Assembly: GCA_002377855.1 (NCBI GenBank)
Contig: DFQQ01000010.1
Coordinates: forward strand, 62,001 to 126,000
Reading direction: 5' to 3'
Origin: Acidovorax delafieldii
GTDB taxonomy: Bacteria; Pseudomonadota; Gammaproteobacteria; Burkholderiales; Burkholderiaceae_C
DNA: 64,000 bases
Numbering within the stretch: the first letter of the stretch is position 1; each line of letters begins with the position of its first letter. Positions 7,674 through 16,394 of the stretch are shown piece after piece. The notes under the pieces were generated by a model. That model saw only the letters and a list, made by a program, of their open reading frames with translations, was not told where the DNA came from and did no database searches. A program made the position numbers and the translations under genes.

Positions 7674-9569
7674 TCAGGACGCAGGGGCGGGAAAGAACCG
7701 CTTGGCAACTGCTTGGCGGATTCCCTCGGCATCAAGGCCCTGCAATGCCAGAAGTTTTGCAGGGTCGCCATGTTCAATGAAAACGTCAGGCAAGCCGAGT
7801 TGCAGCACCGGCAGCGTGATGCCCGCAGCGTTCATCGCTTCGGTGACGGCGCTGCCAGCACCGCCCATGATGGCGCCCTCTTCCACCGTGACCAAGGCAT
7901 CATGGCGCGACGCCACGTCCAGCAGCAACGCCACATCCAGCGGCTTGGCCCAACGCATGTTGACCACCGTGGCGTCCAACGCTTCAGCAGCCTGCAAAGC
8001 GGGGTAGAGCAAGGTGCCGAATGCGAGGATGGCCACACGCGGCACGCTGTCGCAGGCAGCGCCCGATCGGTGGCGACGTATTTCGCCCTTGCCAAACGGC
8101 AGGGATTCCAGCGAGGCCAGCGGACTCACACCTGCGCCACTGCCGCGCGGGTAGCGCACGGCCACGGGATGGTCCTGTTCGAATGCGGCGCTGAGCAACT
8201 GGCGACACTCGCGCTCGTCGGCCGGGCACGCCATGCTCATGTTGGGAATGCACCGAACGAAAGGGATGTCATAGGCGCCGGCATGCGTGGCCCCGTCAGC
8301 ACCCACCAAGCCTGCGCGGTCCAGCGCAAACACCACGGGCAGGTTCTGCAGGGCCACATCGTGGATCAACTGGTCGTAGGCCCGCTGCAAGAATGTGGAG
8401 TAAATGGCTACCACGGGTTTGACGCCCTCGCAGGCCATGCCGGCCGCGAACGTCACTGCGTGCTGCTCGGCAATGCCAACGTCGTAGTACCTGTCGGGAA
8501 AGCGCTTTTCAAACTCCACCATGCCCGAGCCTTCGCGCATTGCGGGCGTGATGCCCACGAGCCGGTCATCCTGCGCTGCCATGTCGCACAGCCACTGGCC
8601 AAACACCTGGGTAAAAGTTTGCTTGGGCGTGGCCGTACTTTTGACCAAACCCACGGCAGGATCGAATTTGCCGGGGCCGTGGTAGGCCACGGGGTCGGCT
8701 TCAGCCAGCTTGTAGCCCTGGCCTTTTTTGGTGACGACGTGCAAAAACTGCGGACCCTTGAGCCCCTTGATGTTCTCCAACGTGGGGATAAGGGAGTCGA
8801 GGTCGTGCCCATCGATGGGGCCGATATAGTTGAAGCCGAATTTCTCGAACAGCGTGGCTGGCACCACCATGCCCTTGGCCTGCTGCTCAAAACGCTTGGC
8901 CAGTTCAAGCAACGGCGGAACCGGCCGCAGCACGGTCTTGCCTACATTTTTGGCGGCTGCGTAGAACTGGCCGCTCATGAGTTGGGCCAGATAGCGGTTG
9001 AGCGCACCCACGGGGGGGCTGATGCTCATGTCGTTGTCGTTCAGGATGACTAGCAGGTTGGCGTCCGTGACGCCACCGTTGTTCAGCGCCTCAAACGCCA
9101 TGCCAGCGGTCATGGCGCCATCACCGATGATGGCCACGGCATAGCGGTCGTCTCCCTTGCGCTTGGCCGCCATGGCCATACCCAGTGCGGCAGAGATGCT
9201 GGTGCTGGAGTGTGCCGTGCCGAACGTGTCGTAAGGGCTCTCGGCGCGCTGCGGAAACCCCGAAATGCCGCCAAGCTGGCGCAGCGTGTGCATGCGGTCA
9301 CGGCGGCCCGTGAGGATCTTGTGGGGGTACGTCTGGTGGCCCACATCCCAAACCAGCCGGTCATCGGGGGTGTTGAACACATGGTGCAACGCCACGGTCA
9401 ACTCCACCGTTCCGAGGTTGGAGCTGAGGTGCCCGCCGGTCTGAGAAACGCTCTCCAGTACAAAACCGCGCAGCTCAGAAGCCAGCACCTTGAGGTCTGC
9501 CCGCGAAAGCTTGCGCACGTCTGCCGGGTCGTTGATGGTTTGCAGCAGAGGGTAGGAGGTCGTGGCCAT
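7674..9569 (-). CDS. dxs: 1-deoxy-D-xylulose-5-phosphate synthase
   Basis: Cytoplasmic thiamine-diphosphate enzyme that condenses pyruvate and glyceraldehyde 3-phosphate, the first step of the MEP isoprenoid route. Its 631 residues are the normal family length. The ThDP/Mg motif GDGAMTAG starts at 149, with NDNDMSI at 177-183; the catalytic Glu lies in DVGIAEQHAVTF near 375; DRAGLVGADGATHAG marks the pyrimidine-binding domain. It is downstream of ispA with a 94-bp gap that is largely filled by a palindromic repeat (9584-9622), whose arm ends 14 bases before the ATG. The SD is weak (AAAAGAA). Order xseB-ispA-dxs is standard in proteobacteria. Confidence 0.97.
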   Translation of the reverse strand: MATTSYPLLQTINDPADVRKLSRADLKVLASELRGFVLESVSQTGGHLSSNLGTVELTVALHHVFNTPDDRLVWDVGHQTYPHKILTGRRDRMHTLRQLGGISGFPQRAESPYDTFGTAHSSTSISAALGMAMAAKRKGDDRYAVAIIGDGAMTAGMAFEALNNGGVTDANLLVILNDNDMSISPPVGALNRYLAQLMSGQFYAAAKNVGKTVLRPVPPLLELAKRFEQQAKGMVVPATLFEKFGFNYIGPIDGHDLDSLIPTLENIKGLKGPQFLHVVTKKGQGYKLAEADPVAYHGPGKFDPAVGLVKSTATPKQTFTQVFGQWLCDMAAQDDRLVGITPAMREGSGMVEFEKRFPDRYYDVGIAEQHAVTFAAGMACEGVKPVVAIYSTFLQRAYDQLIHDVALQNLPVVFALDRAGLVGADGATHAGAYDIPFVRCIPNMSMACPADERECRQLLSAAFEQDHPVAVRYPRGSGAGVSPLASLESLPFGKGEIRRHRSGAACDSVPRVAILAFGTLLYPALQAAEALDATVVNMRWAKPLDVALLLDVASRHDALVTVEEGAIMGGAGSAVTEAMNAAGITLPVLQLGLPDVFIEHGDPAKLLALQGLDAEGIRQAVAKRFFPAPAS

Positions 9570-9583
9570 TTACTATTCTTTTA

Positions 9584-9622
9584 ATAGCAGCCGGCGCTTA
9601 CTTTACAAGCGCTGGCGGCTGT
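9584..9622. repeat. Palindromic intergenic repeat, copy 1 (dxs leader)
   Basis: ATAGCAGCCGGCGCTT (9584-9599) is mirrored imperfectly by AAGCGCTGGCGGCTGT (9607-9622). It is one of the dispersed copies of the same element in this window. It lies between the ispA stop and the dxs start, so it is in the dxs 5' leader and could affect mRNA stability or dxs translation. Confidence 0.8.
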
Positions 9623-9663
9623 TTAACACATAACTGAATGCAATTGGCAGTGTGGCGGATGGC

Positions 9664-10623
9664 TCAGTGCGAACGACGCACGACCATGTCCGCCAGGGCA
9701 GCCAGAGCACGTACGTCAGGCAACCCACTGGCAGCCAATGCGGCATGTGCCTGCTCGAGCAACTGCCCTGCGTACTCTTGGGCAGGGGCAAGGCCCAGCA
9801 ACGACACGTAGGTGGGCTTGTCGCTGGCCGCGTCTTTGCCGGCCGTTTTACCCAGGGTGGCTGAATCCGCAATCACATCCAGGATGTCATCCACCACCTG
9901 AAACGCAAGGCCCACTGCAGCCCCGTAGTTTTGCAAGGCTGCACGGGCCGCAGGTGGTACACAAGCACAGGCAGCGCCCATCATGACGCTGCCCTCCAGC
10001 AGCGCGCCGGTCTTGAGCCGGTGCATCTGGCGCAACTGCTCTTCAGTCAAAGACAGCCCCACGCTGGCCAAGTCAATGGCCTGGCCCCCGGCCATGCCTG
10101 CGGAGCCCGCGGCATGGGCCAGCTGGCGGCACAGCGTGGCCTGCACGACGGCGGCAATCCGCTCATCGTCGGGGGTGAGGAGTTCGAAGGCGAAAGCCTG
10201 CAACGCATCGCCCGCCAGCAGGGCCTGGGCTTCGCCAAACTGCACATGCACCGTGGGCTTGCCGCGGCGCAGCACGTCGTTGTCCATGCACGGCATGTCG
10301 TCATGCACCAGAGAGTAGGCGTGGATCAACTCCACAGCGCAGGCGGCGCGCAGCGCTGCCTCATCTGCACCACTGCGCTGCGATGCATCCAAGACTGGCG
10401 TTTGGGCACTGAGCGCTGCTTCGTAGGCGGCCAGCACCAGCAGGGGCCGCAAGCGCTTGCCCCCGTCCAGCACGGCGTAACGCATGGCATCGCCCAGGCC
10501 GGCCGGTGCGCCCTGCCCCACCCAGCGCGAGAGCGCTTCCTCCACACGGCCCAGATGGTGGCGGCTCCAGCCGTTCAGATCCCATGTCGAGGCAAGGTGC
10601 GAAGTGGTCATGACGGCGCTCAT
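9664..10623 (-). CDS. ispA: Farnesyl/geranyl diphosphate synthase
   Basis: Short-chain trans-prenyl transferase (319 residues) that builds geranyl and farnesyl diphosphate from IPP and DMAPP. The first Asp-rich motif is HDDMPCMDND (107-116) and the second is VVDDILDV near 245, both ligands for Mg-diphosphate. GGKRLRP at 54-60 binds IPP. The start overlaps the xseB stop as ATGA, so translation is coupled; another Met at codon 5 is possible. It is followed by dxs, whose product supplies the pathway. The product length (C15) is inferred from family membership. Confidence 0.95.
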   Translation of the reverse strand: MSAVMTTSHLASTWDLNGWSRHHLGRVEEALSRWVGQGAPAGLGDAMRYAVLDGGKRLRPLLVLAAYEAALSAQTPVLDASQRSGADEAALRAACAVELIHAYSLVHDDMPCMDNDVLRRGKPTVHVQFGEAQALLAGDALQAFAFELLTPDDERIAAVVQATLCRQLAHAAGSAGMAGGQAIDLASVGLSLTEEQLRQMHRLKTGALLEGSVMMGAACACVPPAARAALQNYGAAVGLAFQVVDDILDVIADSATLGKTAGKDAASDKPTYVSLLGLAPAQEYAGQLLEQAHAALAASGLPDVRALAALADMVVRRSH

Positions 10624-10862
10624 TCCTGCCCCCAGGCTTGCAAGCTGCCTTCATCCAGCACCTTGATCTGGTCCTGCACGGCATCCAGGCGCTTGCGGCA
10701 GAACGCCAACAGGGCAGCGCCCCGCTGGTAGCCCGCCAGCATCTGGTCCAGTGGCATTTGACCGGACTCGATATGGCTGACCAACTGCTCCAGCTCTTGC
10801 AGCGCCGTCTCGTAGTTGGCGGGCTCGGGCGGCAGATCGGTCTTGGGGGAAGCCTTGGGCAT
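10620..10862 (-). CDS. xseB: Exodeoxyribonuclease VII small subunit
   Basis: An 80-residue helical protein that assembles in several copies with XseA to degrade single-stranded DNA. The core NYETALQELEQLVSHIESGQ matches the XseB signature of a helical hairpin starting with YE.AL.EL..IV..LE.G, followed by LDQMLAGYQRG. The ATG at 10862 gives the normal family length; the open frame upstream is Pro-rich and not conserved in character. The SD is poor. xseA is elsewhere, as is usual. Confidence 0.93.
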   Translation of the reverse strand: MPKASPKTDLPPEPANYETALQELEQLVSHIESGQMPLDQMLAGYQRGAALLAFCRKRLDAVQDQIKVLDEGSLQAWGQE

Positions 10863-11053
10863 GGGCGGGATGGCGGCTGGCGCAGGTAAAACCGGGCATT
10901 TTAGGCTCAGCCTTCTGCTCGTCGCATACACCAGGCGCGTTTGTGGCGCAGCCGGCTTTGGTAGAACGTGCGCAAAAACTGGCTGAACCCTGTCCCTGGT
11001 CAAGCCGGGGCGCTCAATACACGCAAGGGGTGCGCGGGAATAACCCCACCACC

Positions 11054-11107
11054 TATAATCCCATTCTCGTCGAGCCGGCTACCAACCCTAGCCGGTTTCT
11101 TTTTTCC
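11054..11107 (+). promoter_or_regulatory. TATAAT box followed at once by a terminator hairpin
   Basis: A perfect TATAAT is at 11054-11059. Only 15 bases later a 7-bp perfect stem, CCGGCTA (11075-11081) with TAGCCGG (11089-11095), runs into TTTCTTTTTT. Transcription from that box would meet a terminator after about 40 bases, 50 bases before the Rieske gene. It may be an attenuator, or the end of a short RNA encoded upstream. No good -35 box is visible. Confidence 0.45.
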
Positions 11108-11159
11108 AGATGCGCGTTTTGCGCACCTCCCTGTGGGGAGTCTTTAGGTCAGGTCACCC

Positions 11160-12299
11160 ATGTCTGATTTAAGTCTTCAACTGCAGCAGGCTGCAAGCCA
11201 ACTACCAGTTTCAAGCTACTTTGACGAAGCGCTGTTCCAGCGCGAGCTGGAGACCATCTTCCAGCGCGGCCCCCGCTATGTGGGGCACCAATTGTCTGTA
11301 CCCAACGTGGGCGACTACTATGCCTTGCCCCAGGAGGGTGGGGGCCGTGCACTGGTGCGCAATGCCCAGGGCGGGGTTGAGCTCGTCTCCAACGTGTGCC
11401 GCCACCGGCAAGCGGTCATGCTCAAAGGTAAAGGTTCGTTGCACACGCAACAAAAGGGCAGCGCGGGCGGCAATATTGTTTGCCCACTGCACCGCTGGAC
11501 TTACAGCCCCAAGGGCGAACTGCTGGGAGCCCCCCACTTCGCACACGATCCGTGCCTGAACCTCAACAACTACCAGCTGCGCGAGTGGAACGGCCTGCTG
11601 TTTGAAGACAACGGCTACGACGTCGCGGCAGATCTGGCGCAAATGGGTCCAAAGGCCGATTTGAGCTTTGACGGCTACGTGCTCGACCATGTGGAATTGC
11701 ACGAGTGCAACTACAACTGGAAGACCTTCATCGAGGTCTACTTGGAGGACTACCACGTCGGTCCTTTCCACCCTGGCCTGGGCAGTTTCGTGACCTGTGA
11801 CGACCTGCGCTGGGAGTTCGGCAAGAACTACTCGGTGCAAACGGTAGGTGTGGCCAACCGCCTGGGCAAGGCCGGCAGCCCTGTGTACGAGCGTTGGCAC
11901 GAGGCACTTCTGGCCTATCGCAACGGGGTGCCTCCGCAGCATGGCGCGATCTGGCTCACGCTGTATCCCCACATCATGGTGGAGTGGTATCCGCACGTAC
12001 TTACCGTGTCGACACTGCACCCCGTCAGCACCACCAAGACGCTGAACATGGTGGAGTTCTACTACCCCGAGGAAATTGCAGCCTTTGAGCGGGAGTTTGT
12101 GGAAGCGCAGAAAGCTGCCTACATGGAAACCTGCATTGAAGACGATGAGATCGGTGAGCGCATGGACGCAGGGCGCAAGGCCTTGCTCGAGCGTGGGGAC
12201 AACGAGGTGGGCCCCTACCAGAGTCCCATGGAAGACGGGATGCAGCATTTCCACGAGTGGTATCGCCAGACCATGGGTGAGGCACTGCCCCAGCGCTGA
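11160..12299 (+). CDS. Rieske non-heme iron oxygenase, alpha-subunit family
   Basis: Aromatic-ring-hydroxylating type oxygenase of 379 residues. The N-terminal Rieske domain has C80-x-H82 and C108-x-x-H111 (NVCRHR and VCPLHRW), the ligands of the [2Fe-2S] cluster. The catalytic domain shows NWKTFIEVYLEDYHVGPFH (187-204), where His199 and His204 bind the mononuclear iron and Asp197 is the electron-transfer bridge. No beta subunit, reductase or ferredoxin gene is adjacent, so it must use partners elsewhere. A copy next to xseB-ispA-dxs appears to be common in this bacterial group. The substrate is unknown. It starts after a possible attenuator at 11054-11107. Confidence 0.88.
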   Translation: MSDLSLQLQQAASQLPVSSYFDEALFQRELETIFQRGPRYVGHQLSVPNVGDYYALPQEGGGRALVRNAQGGVELVSNVCRHRQAVMLKGKGSLHTQQKGSAGGNIVCPLHRWTYSPKGELLGAPHFAHDPCLNLNNYQLREWNGLLFEDNGYDVAADLAQMGPKADLSFDGYVLDHVELHECNYNWKTFIEVYLEDYHVGPFHPGLGSFVTCDDLRWEFGKNYSVQTVGVANRLGKAGSPVYERWHEALLAYRNGVPPQHGAIWLTLYPHIMVEWYPHVLTVSTLHPVSTTKTLNMVEFYYPEEIAAFEREFVEAQKAAYMETCIEDDEIGERMDAGRKALLERGDNEVGPYQSPMEDGMQHFHEWYRQTMGEALPQR

Positions 12300-12448
12300 C
12301 CGGCCACTGGCCCAGCGCATGGACCCAACCCTGGCGGGCGCCGCCTTGTCAGCGGCGTAACCGTTCAATCGTTGCCCCCGGCGATCGCGGGAATACAACC
12401 GCAAATTGCCGCCATTAGGACAGACGAGCCCCTGCCGCTCTCATTAGA

Positions 12449-12492
12449 ATAGCTGCCAGCGCTGGTACTTCCGGCCTTGGCGGCTATTTTTA
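12449..12492. repeat. Palindromic intergenic repeat, copy 2
   Basis: ATAGCTGCCAGCGCTGG (12449-12465) mirrors CCTTGGCGGCTATT, ending in a T-rich tail at 12492. It lies between the Rieske gene and the exporter gene, 30 bp before the latter's start. Confidence 0.75.
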
Positions 12493-12522
12493 CTTTAACC
12501 CTCTCTCCAGGTTCCACGTCGT

Positions 12523-13434
12523 ATGCAAGCCCTCTGGATGGTGTTGGCCGCGTTTCTGTTTGCCAGCATGGGGGTGTGCGTGAAGATGGCCTCGGCGCAC
12601 TTCAACGCGGCAGAACTGGTCTGCTACCGTGGCCTTATCGGTATCGTGATTTTGTGGCTGCTGGCCCGTTCGCAGCGGGTACCGTTGGCCACCCGCTACC
12701 CGGGCATGCACGCATGGCGCAGCCTGGTCGGGGTGGCGTCGCTCGGAGCCTGGTTCTACGCCATCGGGCAGCTTCCCCTCGCAACCGCCATGACGCTCAA
12801 CTACATGAGCAGCGTGTGGATTGCCGCCTTCTTGGTGGGCGGCGCGCTCATGGCCTGGCGCCCCTCGGCTGCGGCGCCGCGCCCCGCTTTCCAGGGCTCG
12901 CTGGTGCTCACAGTGCTGACGGGGTTTGTGGGCGTGGTGCTCATGCTGCGCCCCAGCCTCGATCAGAACCAGGCCTTTGCGGGCCTTGTCGGTTTGCTCT
13001 CGGGCATGACGGCCGCGTTTGCGTATATGCAGGTGGTGGCCCTGTCACGCCTGGGCGAGCCCGAATCTCGCACGGTGTTCTACTTTGCCGTGGGCTCGGC
13101 TGTGGCGGGCGCAGTGGCCATGCTGTTCGCGGGCACGTCGGCGTGGCCGGGCTGGCCCGCCCTGTGGCTGGCGCCCATCGGGGTATTGGCAGCGGGCGGA
13201 CAACTGTGCATGACGCGTGCTTACGCTTCGGCAAAAACCTCCCGCGGCACTCTGGTGGTGGCCAACCTGCAGTATTCCGGGATTGTGTTCGCGGCCATCT
13301 ACAGCGTGGTGCTGTTCAACGACCAAATCCCGCTGATTGGATGGGTGGGAATGGTATTGATCGTGGGCAGCGGCATCGTTGCAACCGTGCTGCGTGCCCG
13401 GGCCGCGCCCGATACCCCCGCTGAAGAACACTGA
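12523..13434 (+). CDS. DMT-superfamily transporter (EamA family)
   Basis: Inner-membrane protein of 303 residues with about ten hydrophobic segments arranged as two five-helix EamA repeats, the drug/metabolite exporter fold. Typical features are the N-terminal helix MQALWMVLAAFLFASMGV, the conserved Tyr-Arg after the second helix (VCYRGLIGIVIL), and LVVANLQYSGIVFAAIYSV near the end of the second repeat. An AGG precedes the ATG at normal distance. There are no neighbours that specify the substrate; the sulfurtransferase that follows is about 100 bp away and may be co-transcribed. Substrate unknown. Confidence 0.88.
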   Translation: MQALWMVLAAFLFASMGVCVKMASAHFNAAELVCYRGLIGIVILWLLARSQRVPLATRYPGMHAWRSLVGVASLGAWFYAIGQLPLATAMTLNYMSSVWIAAFLVGGALMAWRPSAAAPRPAFQGSLVLTVLTGFVGVVLMLRPSLDQNQAFAGLVGLLSGMTAAFAYMQVVALSRLGEPESRTVFYFAVGSAVAGAVAMLFAGTSAWPGWPALWLAPIGVLAAGGQLCMTRAYASAKTSRGTLVVANLQYSGIVFAAIYSVVLFNDQIPLIGWVGMVLIVGSGIVATVLRARAAPDTPAEEH

Positions 13435-13542
13435 TGAACACTGATACACGCCACCGTCTGCACCCGGCACAAAATAGGCCCTCGGCACGCTCGGTGCCCC
13501 AGTCCACAGCGCGCTGACGTGCGCCAGCTTTCGGAGTTCCAT

Positions 13543-14442
13543 ATGACCTACACCACCCTGATCGATGCGACTGAACTGCAAGCCCTCATCGCCAGCGGCC
13601 AACCCCTCATGGTGTTTGACTGCAGTTTTGATCTGAGCAGCCCCACGGCAGGTGCGCAGCAGTTTGCGCAAGCGCACATTCCGGCTGCGGTGTATGCCGA
13701 CTTGGACAAGGACCTGAGTGCCAAACACGGAGCACCCGGCGTCCACGGCACGCTGGTAGCCCAAGAGGCAGACCAGCCCGCATCCGGCGGGCGCCACCCG
13801 TTGCCCAGCCGCGAGCGGTTTGCCATATGGCTGTCGAGCGTGGGCTTTTCGAACGAGATGCAGGCGGTGGTGTATGACCGCCAGGGCGCCAACTATTGCG
13901 GGCGCCTGTGGTGGATGCTCAAGTGGGCAGGCCACGAGGCCGCGGCCGTGCTCAACGGTGGACTCCAGGCTTGGCAGGCTGCCGGTGGCGACGTTGCCAG
14001 CGGCGAGGAACCCGCGCATTTTCAAAGCAACTTCACATTGCAGCCGCCGCTGCGCCGCCTGGTCACTGCCAACGACGTCCTGCAGAACCTGCAGCAGCCC
14101 GGGCAAACGGTGCTGGACGCGCGGGCCACGCCACGCTATCGGGGCGAAACCGAACCCCTCGATCCGGTGGCCGGCCGTATCCCGGGCGCCCTGAACCGGC
14201 CTTTCGGCCTCAATCTGGCGGCGGATGGCCGTTTCAAACCAGCATCCTTGTTGCGCGCGGAATTCGAAGAACTGCTGGCGGGCCGCGCCCCCGCATCAGT
14301 GGTGCACCAGTGCGGCAGTGGAGTGAGCGCCATTCCCAATCTTCTGGCCATGGAAGTGGCAGGTCTCGGAAAAACATCACTTTTTGCGGGCAGCTGGAGC
14401 GAATGGTGCAGCGATCCATCCCGCCCAGTGGAGCGGGGATGA
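13543..14442 (+). CDS. sseA: Two-domain sulfurtransferase (thiosulfate/3-mercaptopyruvate type)
   Basis: Two rhodanese domains in tandem, 299 residues. The catalytic loop CGSGVSA with Cys257 matches the CGSGV(T/S)A loop of 3-mercaptopyruvate sulfurtransferases rather than the CRKGVTA loop of rhodaneses, so mercaptopyruvate is the more likely sulfur donor. The interdomain region has LDARATPRYRGETEP, the standard second-domain opening. The ATG at 13543 is chosen over an in-frame GTG at 13519 because GGAG lies six bases before it. It acts in the cytoplasm in cysteine sulfur transfer. The symbol is by family and not proven. Confidence 0.88.
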   Translation: MTYTTLIDATELQALIASGQPLMVFDCSFDLSSPTAGAQQFAQAHIPAAVYADLDKDLSAKHGAPGVHGTLVAQEADQPASGGRHPLPSRERFAIWLSSVGFSNEMQAVVYDRQGANYCGRLWWMLKWAGHEAAAVLNGGLQAWQAAGGDVASGEEPAHFQSNFTLQPPLRRLVTANDVLQNLQQPGQTVLDARATPRYRGETEPLDPVAGRIPGALNRPFGLNLAADGRFKPASLLRAEFEELLAGRAPASVVHQCGSGVSAIPNLLAMEVAGLGKTSLFAGSWSEWCSDPSRPVERG

Positions 14443-14633
14443 TCTTCGGCCGTGCCGTGCGGGCCGATGCTCGTAGCAGCACATTGCATGGGGCACGCAG
14501 GCCAAAGCCTTCTCTTCTTGTAAGGCAAATTCCTACATACCTCTGCTGAAAACCAGACACGCGGCACAGGCAAACAAGGACTTAATTTTTGATTGGGGCG
14601 GTTTCACAATCCATTTCAACGGATCACGCAAAA

Positions 14634-14651
14634 CATGCAACCGCATGCAAC
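14634..14651 (+). repeat. CATGCAAC direct repeat before flhD
   Basis: CATGCAAC occurs at 14634-14641 and again at 14644-14651, one helical turn apart and 32 bases before the flhD start. The spacing suits cooperative protein binding on one DNA face, but no regulator is identified. Confidence 0.35.
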
Positions 14652-14682
14652 GCAGACCCGGTACTGGAATAAGGAAGCTGCC

Positions 14683-15009
14683 ATGACCAACGAACAAATC
14701 CTCGCTGAAATCCGCGAAGCCAACCTCACTTACCTGATGCTGGCCCAGAACCTGATTCGCCAGGACAAGGCGGAAGCCGTGTTTCGTTTGGGGCTCAACG
14801 AAGATGCTGCCGACCTCCTGGCTTCGCTGTCTGCGGCCCAGGTGCTGAAGCTGGCGTCTCGCAATACGCTGCTGTGCAGCTTCCGTGTGGACGACAACCT
14901 GGTGTGGAGCTTGCTGACCAATCACACCGCCAAGAAGGTGGGCAACGAAGCCACCAATACGCTGCACGCCAACATCCTCATGGCCAGTCGCGTGTCGGAA
15001 GTGCTGTAA
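14683..15009 (+). CDS. flhD: Flagellar transcriptional activator FlhD
   Basis: Subunit of the FlhD4C2 master activator that recruits RNA polymerase to class II flagellar promoters. 108 residues, helical, with the FlhD pattern of EIREANLTYLMLAQNLIRQD and LGLNEDAADLLASLSAAQVL. AAGGAAG precedes the ATG. The intergenic region upstream (240 bp) holds a direct repeat at 14634-14651. flhC follows 48 bp later. The rest of the flagellar regulon, including motAB, is not in this window. Confidence 0.96.
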   Translation: MTNEQILAEIREANLTYLMLAQNLIRQDKAEAVFRLGLNEDAADLLASLSAAQVLKLASRNTLLCSFRVDDNLVWSLLTNHTAKKVGNEATNTLHANILMASRVSEVL

Positions 15010-15057
15010 AGCACAACGCGTCCTCTCGCTTGATCCCTCCTTCCACGAAAGCCTGCC

Positions 15058-15603
15058 ATGTCCGCACCCGCCACCGTCAAAAGCGTACTGAATGAATCCA
15101 AGCAGATCGAACGCGCTGCAATGCTGATCCAGATGGGCGCCCGGATGCAGGTGCTGGAATCAGAAACCACGCTGTCGTACGAGCGTCTGATCCGTCTTTA
15201 CAAAGAAATTGCGGGCAAGTCGCCATCCAAGGGCCAGCTCCCCTTTTCCACCGACTGGTTCCTGACCTGGCAGGAGAACATCCACAGCTCGCTGTTCCTG
15301 AACATCTACGAATACCTGTCCAAAGGCGTGGACCTGGATTCGGTGGAGCTGCTCACCAAGGCCTACCGCCTGTACAACGAACAAGTGGCCACGGCCGAAA
15401 TCGAACCGCTGCTGTCGTTCACCCGCGCATGGCGACTGGTGAAGTTCGTGGATGCAGGCATGCTCACCCGCACCAAGTGCAGCCAGTGCAGCGGCCAGTT
15501 CGTGACCGAACTGTACGAAAACCGCCACTTCACCTGCGGCCTGTGCAACCCACCAGCCCGCGCAGGCAAGAGCAAGACAGCGGGCGCGCTCATGCTGCAC
15601 TGA
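15058..15603 (+). CDS. flhC: Flagellar transcriptional activator FlhC
   Basis: DNA-binding partner of FlhD, 181 residues. Four cysteines, C141-x2-C144 and C160-x2-C163, form the zinc site seen in the FlhC family, and the preceding LLSFTRAWRLVKFVDAGML is the conserved DNA-contacting region. It is in an operon with flhD. It is followed by a palindromic repeat and then the convergent flgO-like operon. In many relatives motA follows flhC; here it does not. Confidence 0.96.
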   Translation: MSAPATVKSVLNESKQIERAAMLIQMGARMQVLESETTLSYERLIRLYKEIAGKSPSKGQLPFSTDWFLTWQENIHSSLFLNIYEYLSKGVDLDSVELLTKAYRLYNEQVATAEIEPLLSFTRAWRLVKFVDAGMLTRTKCSQCSGQFVTELYENRHFTCGLCNPPARAGKSKTAGALMLH

Positions 15604-15605
15604 TT

Positions 15606-15662
15606 TGAGCCAAATCGGGCTCTAGCGCTCATATTTAAAGCGCCAGCAGCTATCATTTTGAT
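15606..15662. repeat. Palindromic intergenic repeat, copy 3 (flhC/flgO convergent)
   Basis: CTAGCGCTC and AAAGCGCCAGCAGCTAT around 15621-15653 are the arms, with ATTTTGAT beyond. It sits immediately after the flhC stop, between two convergent operons, where it can serve as a bidirectional terminator. Confidence 0.75.
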
Positions 15663-15802
15663 GGCATTGATGTGCCAAGCCATGCACGGATCAGTTTGAC
15701 GGGGTTCACTGAATGCTCGCACCGGGTCGAGTCGGCACAAGTCAAACGGGTTGCTTGGAATGAGCGCGCGAACTTGGTCTGCGACCCCGTCGCGCTCGCC
15801 GC

Positions 15803-16384
15803 TCAATAGCGCAAAGCGCCGTTGGCCAGCAACACCCGAACGTTGTCTTCCATGGGCACGGCGTAGTCATGCGCCGCCACCACGGCGTTGCCAGCGGGCG
15901 TCACCAGTTTCAAGCTGATGTACAGCGCTGTGGCAGACGCGGCATACGTGCCCACCAAGACCGCTTGGGCATCGTGGCTCTGGCCCACATCACGCACCTC
16001 TCTTGAAAGCAGCAGCTCCCCCTGATCGCGCTGCAACGACACGTTGTCGCGCAACTTCAGCTCCACCACCCGCAAGCCGCGCTGCACCATGCGCCCCGCG
16101 ATCTGCTCCGAGAAAATTCGCCCCAGGCGCGACGATTCGGTCAGGCGATCCACATTCACCAGCGTCGCCACCAGGATGGGGTGTTGCGCGTCCAGCGGCG
16201 CATTGGCCAGCAAGGCATCGGCAGCACGGTGGTTGGCCTCGATGAGATTGGTGGGAAACCAAGGGGCTGCGCCCGCCTTGTCGCCGTAGTAGAAACTGCT
16301 GCAACCGGGCAGCGTCAGCGCGGGCAGGGCCAAGAGCAGGCCTGCTTTGGCCGCGCTCGCGCTCAAGAAATTTCGACGGTTCAT
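15803..16384 (-). CDS. flgO: FlgO-family outer-membrane lipoprotein
   Basis: A 193-residue exported protein. The N-terminus has a twin Arg (MNRRNFLSASA), a hydrophobic stretch and a lipobox-like LPGC near residue 28, so it is probably lipidated. The body has the FlgO signature: NLIEANHRAADALL, PILVATLVNVDRLTESSRLG, FSEQIAGRMVQRGLRVVELK and LLSREVRDVG ending in AVLVGTYAAS. FlgO proteins support outer-membrane parts of the flagellum in Vibrio and Campylobacter. Next to flhDC this function is plausible. AGG lies eight bases before the start. It is ten bases after the upstream lipoprotein gene, an operon. Confidence 0.82.
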   Translation of the reverse strand: MNRRNFLSASAAKAGLLLALPALTLPGCSSFYYGDKAGAAPWFPTNLIEANHRAADALLANAPLDAQHPILVATLVNVDRLTESSRLGRIFSEQIAGRMVQRGLRVVELKLRDNVSLQRDQGELLLSREVRDVGQSHDAQAVLVGTYAASATALYISLKLVTPAGNAVVAAHDYAVPMEDNVRVLLANGALRY

Positions 16385-16394
16385 GCGATCGACC

